This document shows, one piece after another, positions 1-8,948 of a stretch of 64,000 nucleotides of DNA. Both the position numbers and the translations under genes were made by a program. How positions within the stretch are numbered: the first letter of the stretch is position 1; each line of letters opens with the position of its first letter. The DNA comes from Pseudomonas putida (lineage in GTDB: Bacteria; Pseudomonadota; Gammaproteobacteria; Pseudomonadales; Pseudomonadaceae), in assembly GCF_002906855.1 (NCBI RefSeq), contig NZ_MINI01000028.1, forward strand, positions 496,001-560,000. The letters are read 5' to 3'. Below the pieces are notes generated by a model. The model was not told the origin of the DNA. It did no database searches and saw only the letters and a program-made list of their open reading frames with translations.

Positions 1-283
1 TGTCCTGCATCAGCGCCACTGCCGTCGCCGCGCAGCGCAGCACGCTCTGGCCGTGGGCGTCGATTACCAGCAAGGTGCTGTCCTCGAAGCTCAGGGTGAA
101 AGGCTGGCTGGCTTCGCCTTGCAGAGGGTCCAGCGCCTGTGCCAGTGCGCCAATGCCGTCCAGCCCTTGCAAGTGCAGCCAGCCCACCAGCTCGGCCGCG
201 TCCTCGCAGTCGCCAGGGGCAAAGCCCATGCCTTCGAAGGCTTTGCGGCACATCACCTGGATTTCGTTGAGCGATACACGCAT
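1..283 (-). CDS. DUF3726 domain-containing protein (partial, runs off left edge)
   Basis: Only the first 94 residues are present; the gene continues leftward out of the window. The translation begins MRVSLNEIQVMCRKAFEGMG, which I recognise as the start typical of DUF3726 proteins, a family of unknown function. The ATG lies two bases after the TGA of the preceding 577-aa gene, so the two are almost certainly translationally coupled. It is the last visible gene of the leftward operon with the BCCT transporter, the M19 dipeptidase-like protein and the aldehyde dehydrogenase. The family assignment is from memory of the N-terminal pattern; no function can be inferred beyond operon membership. Confidence 0.7.
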   Translation of the reverse strand, partial: MRVSLNEIQVMCRKAFEGMGFAPGDCEDAAELVGWLHLQGLDGIGALAQALDPLQGEASQPFTLSFEDSTLLVIDAHGQSVLRCAATAVALMQD

Positions 284-285
284 GG

Positions 286-2019
286 TCACAATGCTCCCTG
301 CGGCATGACCGCGAAGTTCCAGTCGTCGTCAAACGGCTGGGCTATGTCGTTGAGCCCGATATCGCTTACCAGCGGCGCGCCCTGGAACAGGGTGATGCGT
401 ACCCAGCGGCTCGACTTGGGGTCGAACTTGCCCGCACCGAAGAACGCCAGCTTGCAGCGCAGCAGGTGGATCGGCAGCATGTCGCGGTCCAGCAGGTTGG
501 CGCGGATTTCCCCGTAGGTACTCTGCGCCATGCCTTGCAGGCGGCGCACCGTGCCCTTGAGCGTAGGCGCAGCGATGAGCAAATGCGCGGTCAGGGCCTG
601 CGGATGAGCCTGCAGGTGCTCAAGCACGGCGGCGTGGCAGCGCTGGATGTTGCGGGCGATGCCCAGTTGCATTTCCTTTTCCGCGCCCGGTTCCTCGGCG
701 CGCATGCCCAGGCGGGGTTCCTCTTTCTCGGCCGAGCGGTACCAGAAGAAATGCTCGGCTTCCACGCTAGTGAAGTCGTAGGCCAGGGCCCACGCAAACT
801 GCTGCTCGATTAGCCCGCGCAACTGCCGCAGGGGCATCTGCGCGTCCAGTTGCCAGCCTTCGTCGGCACCCATCTGCTCGGCCAGCGGCGTGACCTGCTC
901 GGGGTACAACTCCAGCAGCAGGCTCACCAGCAGCTCCTGGCAGCCCAGCCCGGCGTGCGCTTCGCTCCAGGCCAGCAGCCGAGGCCAGAGATCATCGCCG
1001 GCAGGCTGGTCAGCGAGCCAGTCGGCCAGCGCCGCAAGCTCGGCCAGAGTTTGTCGGTTCTGTTGGCCCTGGAGCAGGTCTTCGGTCTGGGTCTGGCTGA
1101 GGTGCAGGCGGGCCCGCGTCAGCAAGCCTTGCAGGCGCGCCAGTCGGGCGGGCTCGGCCGGTTGCGCCAAGGCCAGGGCCAGCGCGGTTTCGCGGGTGCT
1201 GAGCCAGCGTTCCAGCAATTGCGGGTGGTTGATCAGGAAGGGCGCCATGCCCAGCCCGGTGGCGTTGCCGACCCCCAGGTAGCGTTGCAGGGCCGGGGCC
1301 AGTGGCACGGCCCGCTGCGGATCGAGGGCACGGGCCATGTGTTCGATCTGCTCGATGCTGAAATGGCGCAGTAGGTAGACCGTGAACATCTGCGCGCTGA
1401 ACGGCTGGTTGAAGTCCGGGTTGTCCTGCAGGCAGCCGAAGTCGGCGATGCCGAACTTGCCGTTGCCGTACACCGCAGTGGTGCGGTAGAGGTAGCCGAC
1501 CTCGGCCAGTTGGTGCGGGTCGGGTTGCTGCCCTTCGGCCAGCGCCGCCAGGAAGCGGTCGAAGTTGCGCAGGCTGCGGTTGGCCCGGGACAGCACCAGC
1601 ACCCGGGCATCGAAGCGGCCGGCCTCCTGCAGCGGCACGTTGCGCTGCAGGTCGGCCAGTTGCGCCGCGTCGACGTCGCCGGCGACCAGCACGAAGGCAA
1701 CGTCCCACTGGTCGGCAATCACCCGGTCGCTGCGTTTTTCCGGCGGCAGGTAGGCTGAGAAGATCACGCAGTGGTAATGCCCATTCGGTGTGTCGATGCG
1801 GTAGATGGCGGTGCCGAAGCCTTGCGCATCGAGGTCGAAGCGGCTGCGCTGGATCTGCCAGCGCTGGTTCATCATCCGCCGCATGCTGCTGCGCACGAAG
1901 CTCAACGGGCTCTGGAAGTGACTGCCCAGCCGGGCCAGGTCCATGACCTGGGCGGCAGGGCGCAAGGCCAGTGATGCAGGTAGGCTGTTGGACATTGTTG
2001 TCATACCTGGATGGATCAT
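286..2019 (-). CDS. Uncharacterised ~577-aa protein of the BCCT/DUF3726 operon
   Basis: I do not recognise this family. The protein is soluble-looking, with no signal peptide and no clear membrane helices, and is rich in Leu, Ala, Gln and Arg. The first ~200 residues have a mixed alpha/beta look with conserved-looking aromatic stretches (YRIDTPNGHYHCVIFSAY); the middle is helical; the C-terminus ends in a region with many aromatic and acidic residues (DDDWNFAV). It starts two bases after the stop of the BCCT gene and ends two bases before the DUF3726 gene, so all three are coupled. Possible starts are 2019 (AAGG nine bases upstream), 2004 and 1995 (MSNSLPAS); I chose the first for its coupling. 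A longer open frame upstream lies inside the BCCT gene and is not credible. Confidence 0.7.
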   Translation of the reverse strand: MIHPGMTTMSNSLPASLALRPAAQVMDLARLGSHFQSPLSFVRSSMRRMMNQRWQIQRSRFDLDAQGFGTAIYRIDTPNGHYHCVIFSAYLPPEKRSDRVIADQWDVAFVLVAGDVDAAQLADLQRNVPLQEAGRFDARVLVLSRANRSLRNFDRFLAALAEGQQPDPHQLAEVGYLYRTTAVYGNGKFGIADFGCLQDNPDFNQPFSAQMFTVYLLRHFSIEQIEHMARALDPQRAVPLAPALQRYLGVGNATGLGMAPFLINHPQLLERWLSTRETALALALAQPAEPARLARLQGLLTRARLHLSQTQTEDLLQGQQNRQTLAELAALADWLADQPAGDDLWPRLLAWSEAHAGLGCQELLVSLLLELYPEQVTPLAEQMGADEGWQLDAQMPLRQLRGLIEQQFAWALAYDFTSVEAEHFFWYRSAEKEEPRLGMRAEEPGAEKEMQLGIARNIQRCHAAVLEHLQAHPQALTAHLLIAAPTLKGTVRRLQGMAQSTYGEIRANLLDRDMLPIHLLRCKLAFFGAGKFDPKSSRWVRITLFQGAPLVSDIGLNDIAQPFDDDWNFAVMPQGAL

Positions 2020-2021
2020 GT

Positions 2022-3572
2022 TCAAACGCCTTGTTCGCGGGCCATGTGCCGGGCGATGCGTACGGCATCCCACAGCGCTGGCAGGATCACCAGCGACACC
2101 GGCACCGCGGTGATGACAATGAAGGACTGCAGGGCCGTCACGCCGCCCGCGCCAATGGTGATCAGCACCACCGCCGCCAGGCCCATGCCGACGGCCCAGA
2201 AACCACACAGCCATTTCTTCGGTTTATCGTTGCTGGACATCGCCAGCGCCACGGTGAAGGCCATGGCATCGCCATTGGTCGCCACCGAGATGAAGCTCAG
2301 GAACAGGAACAGTGCACTGATCAGGCCGCCCAGCGGCAGGTTCTGCGTCACCCCCAGCAGCAGGTCTTCGGGCTGCGCGCCATGGGCGGTGACGATGCCC
2401 GGTGTCTGCAGCTCCAGGCCGATGCCGGTACCACCGACCACGGTGAACCAGAACATGGTCACCAGCGGCGCGATGATCGACAGCGTCATGATGATCTCGC
2501 GGATGGTGCGGCCCCGCGAGATCCGCGCGACGTACAGTGCCACCATCGGTGCATAGCCGATGAACCAGCCCCAGTAGAACACCGTCCACCAGTCCAGCCA
2601 CTTGGGGTCGGCGCGGAACAGCGTCATCGGGATGAAATGCTCCACATGCAGGGCGAACGCCGCCGGGAAGCCGCCGAGGATGAACAGCGTTGGGCCGAAC
2701 ACCACCATGAACAGCGCCAGGCCGATCATCAGCCAGACATTGATCTCGCTGACGAAGCGGATGCCCTTGAGCCCTACCAGGCAGGACACGGTGTACATCG
2801 CCGTGACCAACACGATGGTCAGCGACTGGGTGACGATATCGTTGGGCAGGCCCCACACTGCGTGCATGGCACTGCTGATCTGCAGGCCGAGGAAACCGAT
2901 CGGGCCGATGGTGCCGGCAACCACGGCGATGATCGAGCTGGCGTCGGCCAGGGTACCGATCGGGCCCTTCAACGCTCGCTCGCCAAACAGCGGATAGAGC
3001 AGGGTACGCGGTGCCAGCGGCAGGCCCTTGTCGTAATGCAGGTGCATCAGCACGATGGCCAGCAGGCTGCCGAGCACCGCCCAGGCGAGAAAGCCCCAGT
3101 GCACGAAGGATTGCGCCAGTGCCGCGGTGGCTGCGGCCTCGCTGTGCGGTTGCAGCCCGGCGAACAAGGGCGGCGGGCTGGCAAAGTGCATCAGCGGTTC
3201 GGCCGCGGCCCAGAAGGCGCCGCCGCCTGCCAGCAGGGCGCACATGATCACCGCGATCCAGTTGAAGGTGCTGATGTCCGGGCGCTGGGCCACGCCGCCC
3301 AGGCGCACGCGCCCGCAGCGCGAGAAGCCGATGCCCAGGCTGACCGCGAAGGTCGCCAGCATCAGCACCTGCCAGTACAGGCCAAAGGCCTTGGTCGACC
3401 AGGCGAACAGGGTGTTGACCAGCGCCGACACCGTGTCGATGTCGATCAGCGCCGCCAGCAGGAAGGCGCCGAGGAAGCCGCCGCTGATCAGGAACAGCGG
3501 CCAGTCGATGTCCCGCGTCAGCGGCAGGCCCATGGCCTGGCCATCAGCCTGCAGGGTGGTTGGGTTTTTCAT
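2022..3572 (-). CDS. BCCT family betaine/carnitine/choline-type transporter
   Basis: This 516-aa inner-membrane protein has about twelve hydrophobic segments and the BCCT signature near residues 325-345, WWTVFYWGWFIGYAPMVALY followed by VARISRGRTIREI. The family moves quaternary or other trimethylammonium compounds (betaine, choline, carnitine) by ion or proton coupling or substrate exchange. There is no long C-terminal hydrophilic extension, which argues for a nutrient importer rather than an osmoregulated one such as BetP. It sits 55 bases downstream of the M19 dipeptidase-like gene and is followed at once by the unknown 577-aa gene. The exact substrate is not readable from sequence; the aldehyde dehydrogenase and M19 neighbours suggest catabolic uptake. 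Confidence 0.9.
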   Translation of the reverse strand: MKNPTTLQADGQAMGLPLTRDIDWPLFLISGGFLGAFLLAALIDIDTVSALVNTLFAWSTKAFGLYWQVLMLATFAVSLGIGFSRCGRVRLGGVAQRPDISTFNWIAVIMCALLAGGGAFWAAAEPLMHFASPPPLFAGLQPHSEAAATAALAQSFVHWGFLAWAVLGSLLAIVLMHLHYDKGLPLAPRTLLYPLFGERALKGPIGTLADASSIIAVVAGTIGPIGFLGLQISSAMHAVWGLPNDIVTQSLTIVLVTAMYTVSCLVGLKGIRFVSEINVWLMIGLALFMVVFGPTLFILGGFPAAFALHVEHFIPMTLFRADPKWLDWWTVFYWGWFIGYAPMVALYVARISRGRTIREIIMTLSIIAPLVTMFWFTVVGGTGIGLELQTPGIVTAHGAQPEDLLLGVTQNLPLGGLISALFLFLSFISVATNGDAMAFTVALAMSSNDKPKKWLCGFWAVGMGLAAVVLITIGAGGVTALQSFIVITAVPVSLVILPALWDAVRIARHMAREQGV

Positions 3573-3627
3573 GAAGCCTCCGGAACCTGCGATTGTTGTT
3601 ATTGTTGATGCTGTCCGTGCAAGGGGC

Positions 3628-4614
3628 TCAGGCCTGCGCCGTGGTGGCGGTCTCCAGCAGGCGCAACCAGTTCAGCCCCATGATGTTGGCCACGTCGGCC
3701 TCGGCAAAGCCACGGGCACGCAGGCCCTGGGCGATGTTGCCGAAGTCGCGGCTGTCGCGGAACCACTGCAGCGGTGCCGGCCAGTTGGCGTTGTCCTTGG
3801 AGCCTTCGCCGTAGTCCTTGTCCTTGCTCCAGCGGCCATTGCGCATCCATTCGAGCACCGCCAGCGGTTGTGCCTGGCACAGGTCGGTGCCGATGCCGAT
3901 ATGCTCCACGCCCATCAGGTCGGCGGTGCGCGCGACCATGTCGCAGAAGCTTTCCAGGCTGCAGTCCGACGCGCCCTTGAGGTGGAACGGGTAGGTGCTG
4001 AAGCCCAGCAGCCCGCCGGTTTCGGCGATGCCGCGCAGCACCGCATCGGACTTGTTGCGCTTGGCGGCGTGGAAGCTCGACGGGTTGGCGTGGGAAATGA
4101 TCACTGGCCGGCTCGACAGCTCGATGGCTTCCAGGGTGCTGCGTTCGGCGCTGTGGGACATGTCGATGAGCATGCCGACCCGGTTCATTTCGGCGATCAC
4201 CTGGCGGCCGAAGCGGCTGATGCCGTTGTCTTCGCGCTCGTAGCAACCGCTGGCCAGCAGGCTCTGGTTGTTGTAGGTGAGCTGCATGATGAATACCCCG
4301 AGCTGGCGGAAAACCTCCACCAGGGCAATGTCGTCCTCGATCGGCGAGCAGTTCTGGAAGCCGAAGAAGATCCCCACCCGGCCTTCCTCGTGGGCCAGGC
4401 GAATGTCGCTGGCCGTGCGCACCGGGCGGATCAGCTCGGGCCAGGTTTCGAAGCGGCGGTTCCACTCACCCAGGCGCGACAAGGTCTCGCGGGCGTTCTC
4501 GTGGTAGGCGATGGTGGCGTGCACCGCGCTCAGGCCACCGGCCTGCATTTGCTGGAATATTTCCGGGCTCCAGTTGGAGTACTGCAGGCCGTCGATCATC
4601 AAGAGGTCGTGCAT
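3628..4614 (-). CDS. Peptidase M19 (membrane/renal dipeptidase-like) protein with altered metal site
   Basis: The 328-aa translation matches the COG2355/M19 fold, normally a two-zinc TIM-barrel dipeptidase. The conserved second-half histidines are visible (IDMSHSAERS and VIISHANPSS). The usual N-terminal DGHND ligand motif is IDGLQYSNW here, and the usual bridging Glu region (GxEGG) reads FGFQNCSPIED, so three of the five canonical ligands are replaced. This resembles the M19-like protein found in Pseudomonas glycine betaine catabolic clusters rather than true dipeptidases. It lies 13 bases downstream of the aldehyde dehydrogenase and upstream of the BCCT gene. It is probably not a standard dipeptidase; its real substrate is unknown. 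Confidence 0.85.
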   Translation of the reverse strand: MHDLLMIDGLQYSNWSPEIFQQMQAGGLSAVHATIAYHENARETLSRLGEWNRRFETWPELIRPVRTASDIRLAHEEGRVGIFFGFQNCSPIEDDIALVEVFRQLGVFIMQLTYNNQSLLASGCYEREDNGISRFGRQVIAEMNRVGMLIDMSHSAERSTLEAIELSSRPVIISHANPSSFHAAKRNKSDAVLRGIAETGGLLGFSTYPFHLKGASDCSLESFCDMVARTADLMGVEHIGIGTDLCQAQPLAVLEWMRNGRWSKDKDYGEGSKDNANWPAPLQWFRDSRDFGNIAQGLRARGFAEADVANIMGLNWLRLLETATTAQA

Positions 4615-4627
4615 GGCGCGTATTCCT

Positions 4628-6070
4628 TCAGGGCCGCAGGTAGGTGGTCTTGACCACGGTGTAGAAGTCGCGGGCGTACTGACCCTGTTCGCGGGGGCCG
4701 AAACTCGAGGCTTTGCGCCCGCCGAACGGTACGTGATAGTCGGTGCCGGCGGTGGGCAGGTTGACCATCACGCAGCCGGTCTGGGCACCGCGCTTGAAGG
4801 CGCTGGCGTGGCGCAGCGACTGGGTGATGATGCCGGCGGTCAGGCCGTATTCGGTGTCGTTGAGCGTGGCCAGTGCCTCGTCGAAGTCACTTACGCGGAT
4901 CACGCAGGCGATCGGGCCGAATACTTCCTCGCGGTTGATGCGCATGTCGTTGCGGCTGTCGATGAACAGCGCCGGGCGCATGTAGTAGCCGTCGCTTTCC
5001 AGCTGCAAGCGTTCGCCGCCTTCGACCAGGGTGGCGCCTTCGTCCTGAGCCAGCTGCAGGTACGCCAGGTTCTGTTCAAGCTGGCGCGCATCGGCCACCG
5101 GGCCGATCTGCACGCCGGCCTCCAGAGCATGGCCGACCTTGAGCTGGCGCATGCGCAGGCGCAGGGCTTCGACGAAACGGTCGTGGATGCCTTCGCAGAC
5201 GATCAGCCGTGACGAGGCCGTGCACTTCTGCCCGGTACCGAAGAAGGCGCCGTTGAGGGCGCATTCCACCGCCAGGTCGAGGTCGGCGTCGTCCATCACC
5301 ACCAGGGCGTTCTTGCTGCCCATTTCCAGCTGGCAGCGCACCAGATTGCCCGCCGTGGCGACCGCGACGCGACGGCCGGTCTGCAACGAACCGGTAAAGG
5401 TCAGGGCGTCGATCTCGGCCGACTGCACCAGGGTTTCGCCGACGCTGGCGCCGCTGCCCATGACCAGGTTGAAGGTGCCGTTTGGCAGGCCCTGGCGGCT
5501 GATGATCTCGGTCAGTGCCCAGGCGCTGGCCGGCACCAGGTTGGCCGGCTTGAACACCACGGCGTTGCCGAACGCCAGCGCAGGGGCGATCTTCCAGGCG
5601 GCGGTGGCCATGGGGAAGTTCCACGGGGTGATGATGCCGACCACGCCCACCGGTTCGTGATGCACTTCGATGTCGATGCCGGGGCGCACCGACGCGGCGG
5701 TCTCGCCCATCTGGCGCAGCACTTCGGCGGCGTAGTAATGGAAGAACTGGCCACTGCGGGCGACCTCGCCGATGCCTTCGGCCAGCGGTTTGCCTTCTTC
5801 CCGGGAGAGCAGCTCACCGAGCTCCTGCTTGCGGGCGATCAGCTCGTCACCGATGGCCATCAGCACCTGCTGACGGGCTTCCAGACCGCTGGCGGCCCAC
5901 TTCGGCTGGGCGGCGCGGGCTGCCTGGATGGCCTGGCGGGCTTGTTCGGCGCTGGCCTGGTGGTATTCGCCGATCAGGTCGCGGGTGTCCGAGGGGCTGT
6001 GGTTGCTCAGGGTGGCGTGGCCTACGCACCACTGGCCATCGATGTAGTTCTTGTAAGTGTTGAGTGACAT
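4628..6070 (-). CDS. NAD(P)-dependent aldehyde dehydrogenase (ketoglutarate-semialdehyde DH-like)
   Basis: A full-length 480-aa member of the ALDH superfamily. Visible active-site elements are TPWNFP (Asn151), FKPAN (Lys174), the general base Glu249 in QLEMGSK and the nucleophile Cys283 in GTGQKCTASS. The QKCTASSR and GTDYHVPFGG patterns are most like 2,5-dioxovalerate (alpha-ketoglutarate semialdehyde) dehydrogenases, but related semialdehyde or betaine-type aldehydes cannot be excluded. It is the first gene of the leftward operon with the M19, BCCT, unknown and DUF3726 genes, and is divergent from the LysR gene at 6166 across an A/T-rich 95-base gap. The expected role is oxidation of an aldehyde made during catabolism of the BCCT substrate. 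Confidence 0.9.
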   Translation of the reverse strand: MSLNTYKNYIDGQWCVGHATLSNHSPSDTRDLIGEYHQASAEQARQAIQAARAAQPKWAASGLEARQQVLMAIGDELIARKQELGELLSREEGKPLAEGIGEVARSGQFFHYYAAEVLRQMGETAASVRPGIDIEVHHEPVGVVGIITPWNFPMATAAWKIAPALAFGNAVVFKPANLVPASAWALTEIISRQGLPNGTFNLVMGSGASVGETLVQSAEIDALTFTGSLQTGRRVAVATAGNLVRCQLEMGSKNALVVMDDADLDLAVECALNGAFFGTGQKCTASSRLIVCEGIHDRFVEALRLRMRQLKVGHALEAGVQIGPVADARQLEQNLAYLQLAQDEGATLVEGGERLQLESDGYYMRPALFIDSRNDMRINREEVFGPIACVIRVSDFDEALATLNDTEYGLTAGIITQSLRHASAFKRGAQTGCVMVNLPTAGTDYHVPFGGRKASSFGPREQGQYARDFYTVVKTTYLRP

Positions 6071-6165
6071 GGATGAAAGCCTCTGTTTGCCTGGCGTTCA
6101 TCTTGCGAGCAATATGCAGCAAATAAAAATTAATAAAAAAAATGCTTTGATAAGGAAAGCTAACC

Positions 6166-7062
6166 ATGTTGCCCGAGCTGAAAATCGCCCAGCTGCGCTA
6201 CTTCCTGCTGGTCGCTGAACTCAAGAGCTTCCACGCCGCCGCGCGCCGGGCGTTTCGCACCCAGCCGGCGATCTCGCTGGCGGTGCGCGAACTGGAGCAG
6301 AAGCTGGGCCAGGCGCTGGTCGAGAAGGGCGGCGGCCGTTTCGAGCTGACCCCGTTCGGCGAGCATTGCCTGCCGTTGTTCCGTGGCCTGATCGAGCACC
6401 ACGACCGCATTGTCCGCGAGGCCACCTTGCTGGCCCGCCACGAGATCGGCCAGGTCAGCATCGCCACCGTGCCGTCGGTGGCCAGCCGCATGTTGCCCGG
6501 GCCATTGGCGCGCTTTGTCGCCGAGCACCCGAACGTGCAGGTCAGCATCCAGGACGGCACGGCCGAGCGTGTCCAGCAGTTGCTGGCCCAGGGGCAGGTG
6601 GACTTTGGCATCAGCAGCCTGTGGCAGGAGGACGATCAGCTGGATTTTTCCCCGATCGTCAATGATCAGGTGGGCGTGGTGTGCCGCGCCGACCATCCAC
6701 TGGCGCAGGCCGGCGGTGCCCTGCACTGGTCGCAATTGCAGGGCGTGCCGATGGTGCGCAACGGTACCTCGCAGCTGCTGGCAGGCACCGATGCCGAGTG
6801 CTTGCTGGGGCATAGCCGGTTGTTCGTCTCCAACATGATCTCGTTGATCGCGATGCTGGAGGAGGGGGTAGGCATCAGCACCTTGCCGTACCTGGCGTTC
6901 CCACTGGAGAACGAAAAGCTGGCGTTCGTGCCGCTGATCGAACCTAAGGTCGAGCGGCACATCGGCATGCTGACGCGCAAGGGGCGCAGCTTGTCACCCG
7001 CAGCCGGGGCGCTGATGGCTTTTCTGCAGGTGCAGCTGGCTGCGCAGGATCAGCGGGCGTAG
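6166..7062 (+). CDS. LysR family transcriptional regulator of the BCCT operon
   Basis: This 298-aa protein has the N-terminal winged helix-turn-helix of LysR regulators (residues ~8-65, LRYFLLVAELKSFHAAARRA then TQPAISLAVRELEQKLG) and a periplasmic-binding-like effector domain. It is transcribed divergently from the aldehyde dehydrogenase operon; LysR proteins usually control the adjacent divergent operon, so it likely responds to the betaine-like substrate or an intermediate. The gap 6071-6165 is very A/T-rich near the LysR start (a run of A and T around 6121-6145). A GGAA ribosome site precedes the ATG (ataaggaaagctaaccATG). Its last 13 bases overlap the convergent amidohydrolase gene. Confidence 0.93.
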   Translation: MLPELKIAQLRYFLLVAELKSFHAAARRAFRTQPAISLAVRELEQKLGQALVEKGGGRFELTPFGEHCLPLFRGLIEHHDRIVREATLLARHEIGQVSIATVPSVASRMLPGPLARFVAEHPNVQVSIQDGTAERVQQLLAQGQVDFGISSLWQEDDQLDFSPIVNDQVGVVCRADHPLAQAGGALHWSQLQGVPMVRNGTSQLLAGTDAECLLGHSRLFVSNMISLIAMLEEGVGISTLPYLAFPLENEKLAFVPLIEPKVERHIGMLTRKGRSLSPAAGALMAFLQVQLAAQDQRA

Positions 7063-8771
7063 ATCTGCTGGCCGGCAAACCAGGTCTGCAGCACTTGCGT
7101 ATCGCGCAGCGATTCTGGATCGACACTGAGCACGTCGCGGTCGAGGACGATCATGTCGGCCTGCTTGCCGACCTTGAGCGAGCCGACTTGCTGCTCCAGG
7201 CGCATGGCCCGGGCGGCGTTGAGGGTATAGGCCTGGAACATCACTTGGCGGTCGATTGCTTCATCGGCATTGAGCACGCCTTTGGGGCCTTTGCGGCTGA
7301 TGGCCTGGTAGATCGCCTTCCACGGTTCCGGGGTGGTGATCGGCCAGTCGCTGGCACCGGAAATGGTCGCGCCATTTTTCACTAGCGAGCGAGCCGGGAA
7401 GGTATGCAGGAAGGCCATTGCGTTCACGTATGGCTTGACCAGGTCCATGTTCGAGGCGTCGGCGCTGGCCCAGTACAGCTGCATGGCGGCAATCACGTCG
7501 AGCTGCTTGAAGCGGGCGTATTCCTTGGGGTTGACCATCTGCAGGTGGGTGATGGAGTGGGCGATGCCGCTGTTGCGCTGCCGCCGGGCCTGTTCGATGC
7601 CGTTGAGCGCTTCGCGCACGGCGCGGTCGCCGATGGCATGCACATGCACCAACCAGCCACGGGCATCGGCGGCGCTGACCAGCTCGCCAAAGTGCTGTGG
7701 GTCCAGCAGCAGCTCGCCGTGCTGGCCGGAGTTGCGATAGGGTTCGAGCATCGCCGCCGTCTGCGCTGGCGCCTCGGCGACACCGTCGGCGAACACCTTG
7801 ATGCCCGGCAAGGTGAGGTTGTGCACGCCGAAAAATTGCTGGCGCACCTTGTCCAGCTGGTCCAGGTCCGCAGGACGGGCCTTGGAGTCGGCCATCAGCA
7901 GGGCGGCGATATGGGCAGTCAGCTCGCCGTGCTCGGAAAGCCGCTTATAGATGGGCAGCACGCCCAGCGAGTCGTTCTTCACATCGGCGCCCGGCCGCTC
8001 ATTGGCCAGCGGGTCCATCCAGCCGGTGATGCCCAGCTGCTTGTAGTAGTCCAGGGCTCTGCGCCCGGCGCTCATCAGGGTCTCGTCGCTCAGTGGCGGC
8101 AGCAAGTCGGTGACCGGGTAGTAGCTGGCGTCGGCGAGAAAGCCGTTCGGCGTGCCGTCCGCGTGCTGGCCCAGGGTGTTGCGCGTTTCGGCGGGGAGGG
8201 CAGCGATGGTTTTTGCATCGATCCCGGCGCGCTTGAGCATGGCCTGATTGGCCCAGCCAGTGTGCATGTCGTTGGCGGCGAGGAGGATCGGCTGCTCGGC
8301 CCACTCACCGTGGTTGAAGCGCTGCTCCAGTGCGGCAATGTCATCCCAATAGGTGCCAGGCACGCCGCCGACGCTCAGGAACTCGCCACGCACGGCCTTG
8401 CCGTCGCTGCGCCACTGACGCAGGCGCTGTTCCAGCTCATCCAGTGATACCTGCTCGCCAGCGAGGTTGGCCAGCTCCAGTTGCAGGCCGCCTTTGATGG
8501 CGTGGGAGTGGGAATCGAGCATGCCCGGCATCAGCACCTTGCCGCCCAGGTCGATGACCAGGGTGCCTTCGCGCTTGAGGGATAACACGGCCTGGTCGGA
8601 GCCCACCGCGACGATTTTCTCGCCTTCGACCGCAACGGCCTGTTGCAGCGGTTGGCCAGGCTCGGCGGTGTAGACCTTGGCGTTATGCAGGATCACGTCC
8701 ACCGCCGCGAAACCCGGCAGGGCGGTGCAGGCCAGGCCAGCGCTGATCGCCATCTTCAGCAGGTGCTTCAT
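7050..8771 (-). CDS. Exported amidohydrolase, YtcJ/amidohydrolase_3 family
   Basis: The 573-aa product starts MKHLLKMAISAGLACTALPG and carries a clear Sec signal peptide with cleavage near residue 22 (GFA/AVD), so it should act in the periplasm. The metal-dependent amidohydrolase pattern is visible: LMPGMLDSHSHAIKGG (HxH), VHVHAIGDRAV, and SGASDWPI near the end, followed by the typical C-terminal GSLKVGKQADMIVLDRD strand. The family hydrolyses amides or N-formyl bonds; the substrate is unknown. It overlaps the 3' end of the LysR gene at 6166 by 13 bases and is divergent from the LysR gene at 8949. The start at 8771 was chosen because the signal peptide begins there. Confidence 0.9.
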   Translation of the reverse strand: MKHLLKMAISAGLACTALPGFAAVDVILHNAKVYTAEPGQPLQQAVAVEGEKIVAVGSDQAVLSLKREGTLVIDLGGKVLMPGMLDSHSHAIKGGLQLELANLAGEQVSLDELEQRLRQWRSDGKAVRGEFLSVGGVPGTYWDDIAALEQRFNHGEWAEQPILLAANDMHTGWANQAMLKRAGIDAKTIAALPAETRNTLGQHADGTPNGFLADASYYPVTDLLPPLSDETLMSAGRRALDYYKQLGITGWMDPLANERPGADVKNDSLGVLPIYKRLSEHGELTAHIAALLMADSKARPADLDQLDKVRQQFFGVHNLTLPGIKVFADGVAEAPAQTAAMLEPYRNSGQHGELLLDPQHFGELVSAADARGWLVHVHAIGDRAVREALNGIEQARRQRNSGIAHSITHLQMVNPKEYARFKQLDVIAAMQLYWASADASNMDLVKPYVNAMAFLHTFPARSLVKNGATISGASDWPITTPEPWKAIYQAISRKGPKGVLNADEAIDRQVMFQAYTLNAARAMRLEQQVGSLKVGKQADMIVLDRDVLSVDPESLRDTQVLQTWFAGQQIYAR

Positions 8772-8843
8772 TTGGTGCCTCGTTGTTGTTGTGGTGGCAG
8801 CGCAGGCTAGCCAAGGTGCCAACGCGGTTAAAGGCACGGGCAG

Positions 8844-8854
8844 GCACAACTTTT
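8844..8854 (+). promoter_or_regulatory. Candidate LysR site, copy 1 (GCACAACTTTT)
   Basis: The 11 bases GCACAACTTTT lie between the amidohydrolase and the LysR gene at 8949. The exact reverse complement, AAAAGTTGTGC, occurs at 9897-9907 just after that LysR gene and before the C45 gene. One shared 11-mer flanking a regulator on both sides is a reasonable candidate for its binding site; this is inference. Confidence 0.4.
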
Positions 8855-8948
8855 TTCGCTCTGGGGAAATAATCCATAGCCTATGATTGCGCGCAGATGC
8901 TTACACCCGAACGTCGCCCTTTTCGTTTGTGCCTGACAGGAAGAAACC

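Noticed and set aside
1971..3608. Long open frame on the + strand opposite the BCCT transporter gene
   Set aside because: Its composition is His/Arg/Gln-rich as expected for an antisense shadow of a GC-rich membrane-protein gene; no ribosome site and no recognisable domain.
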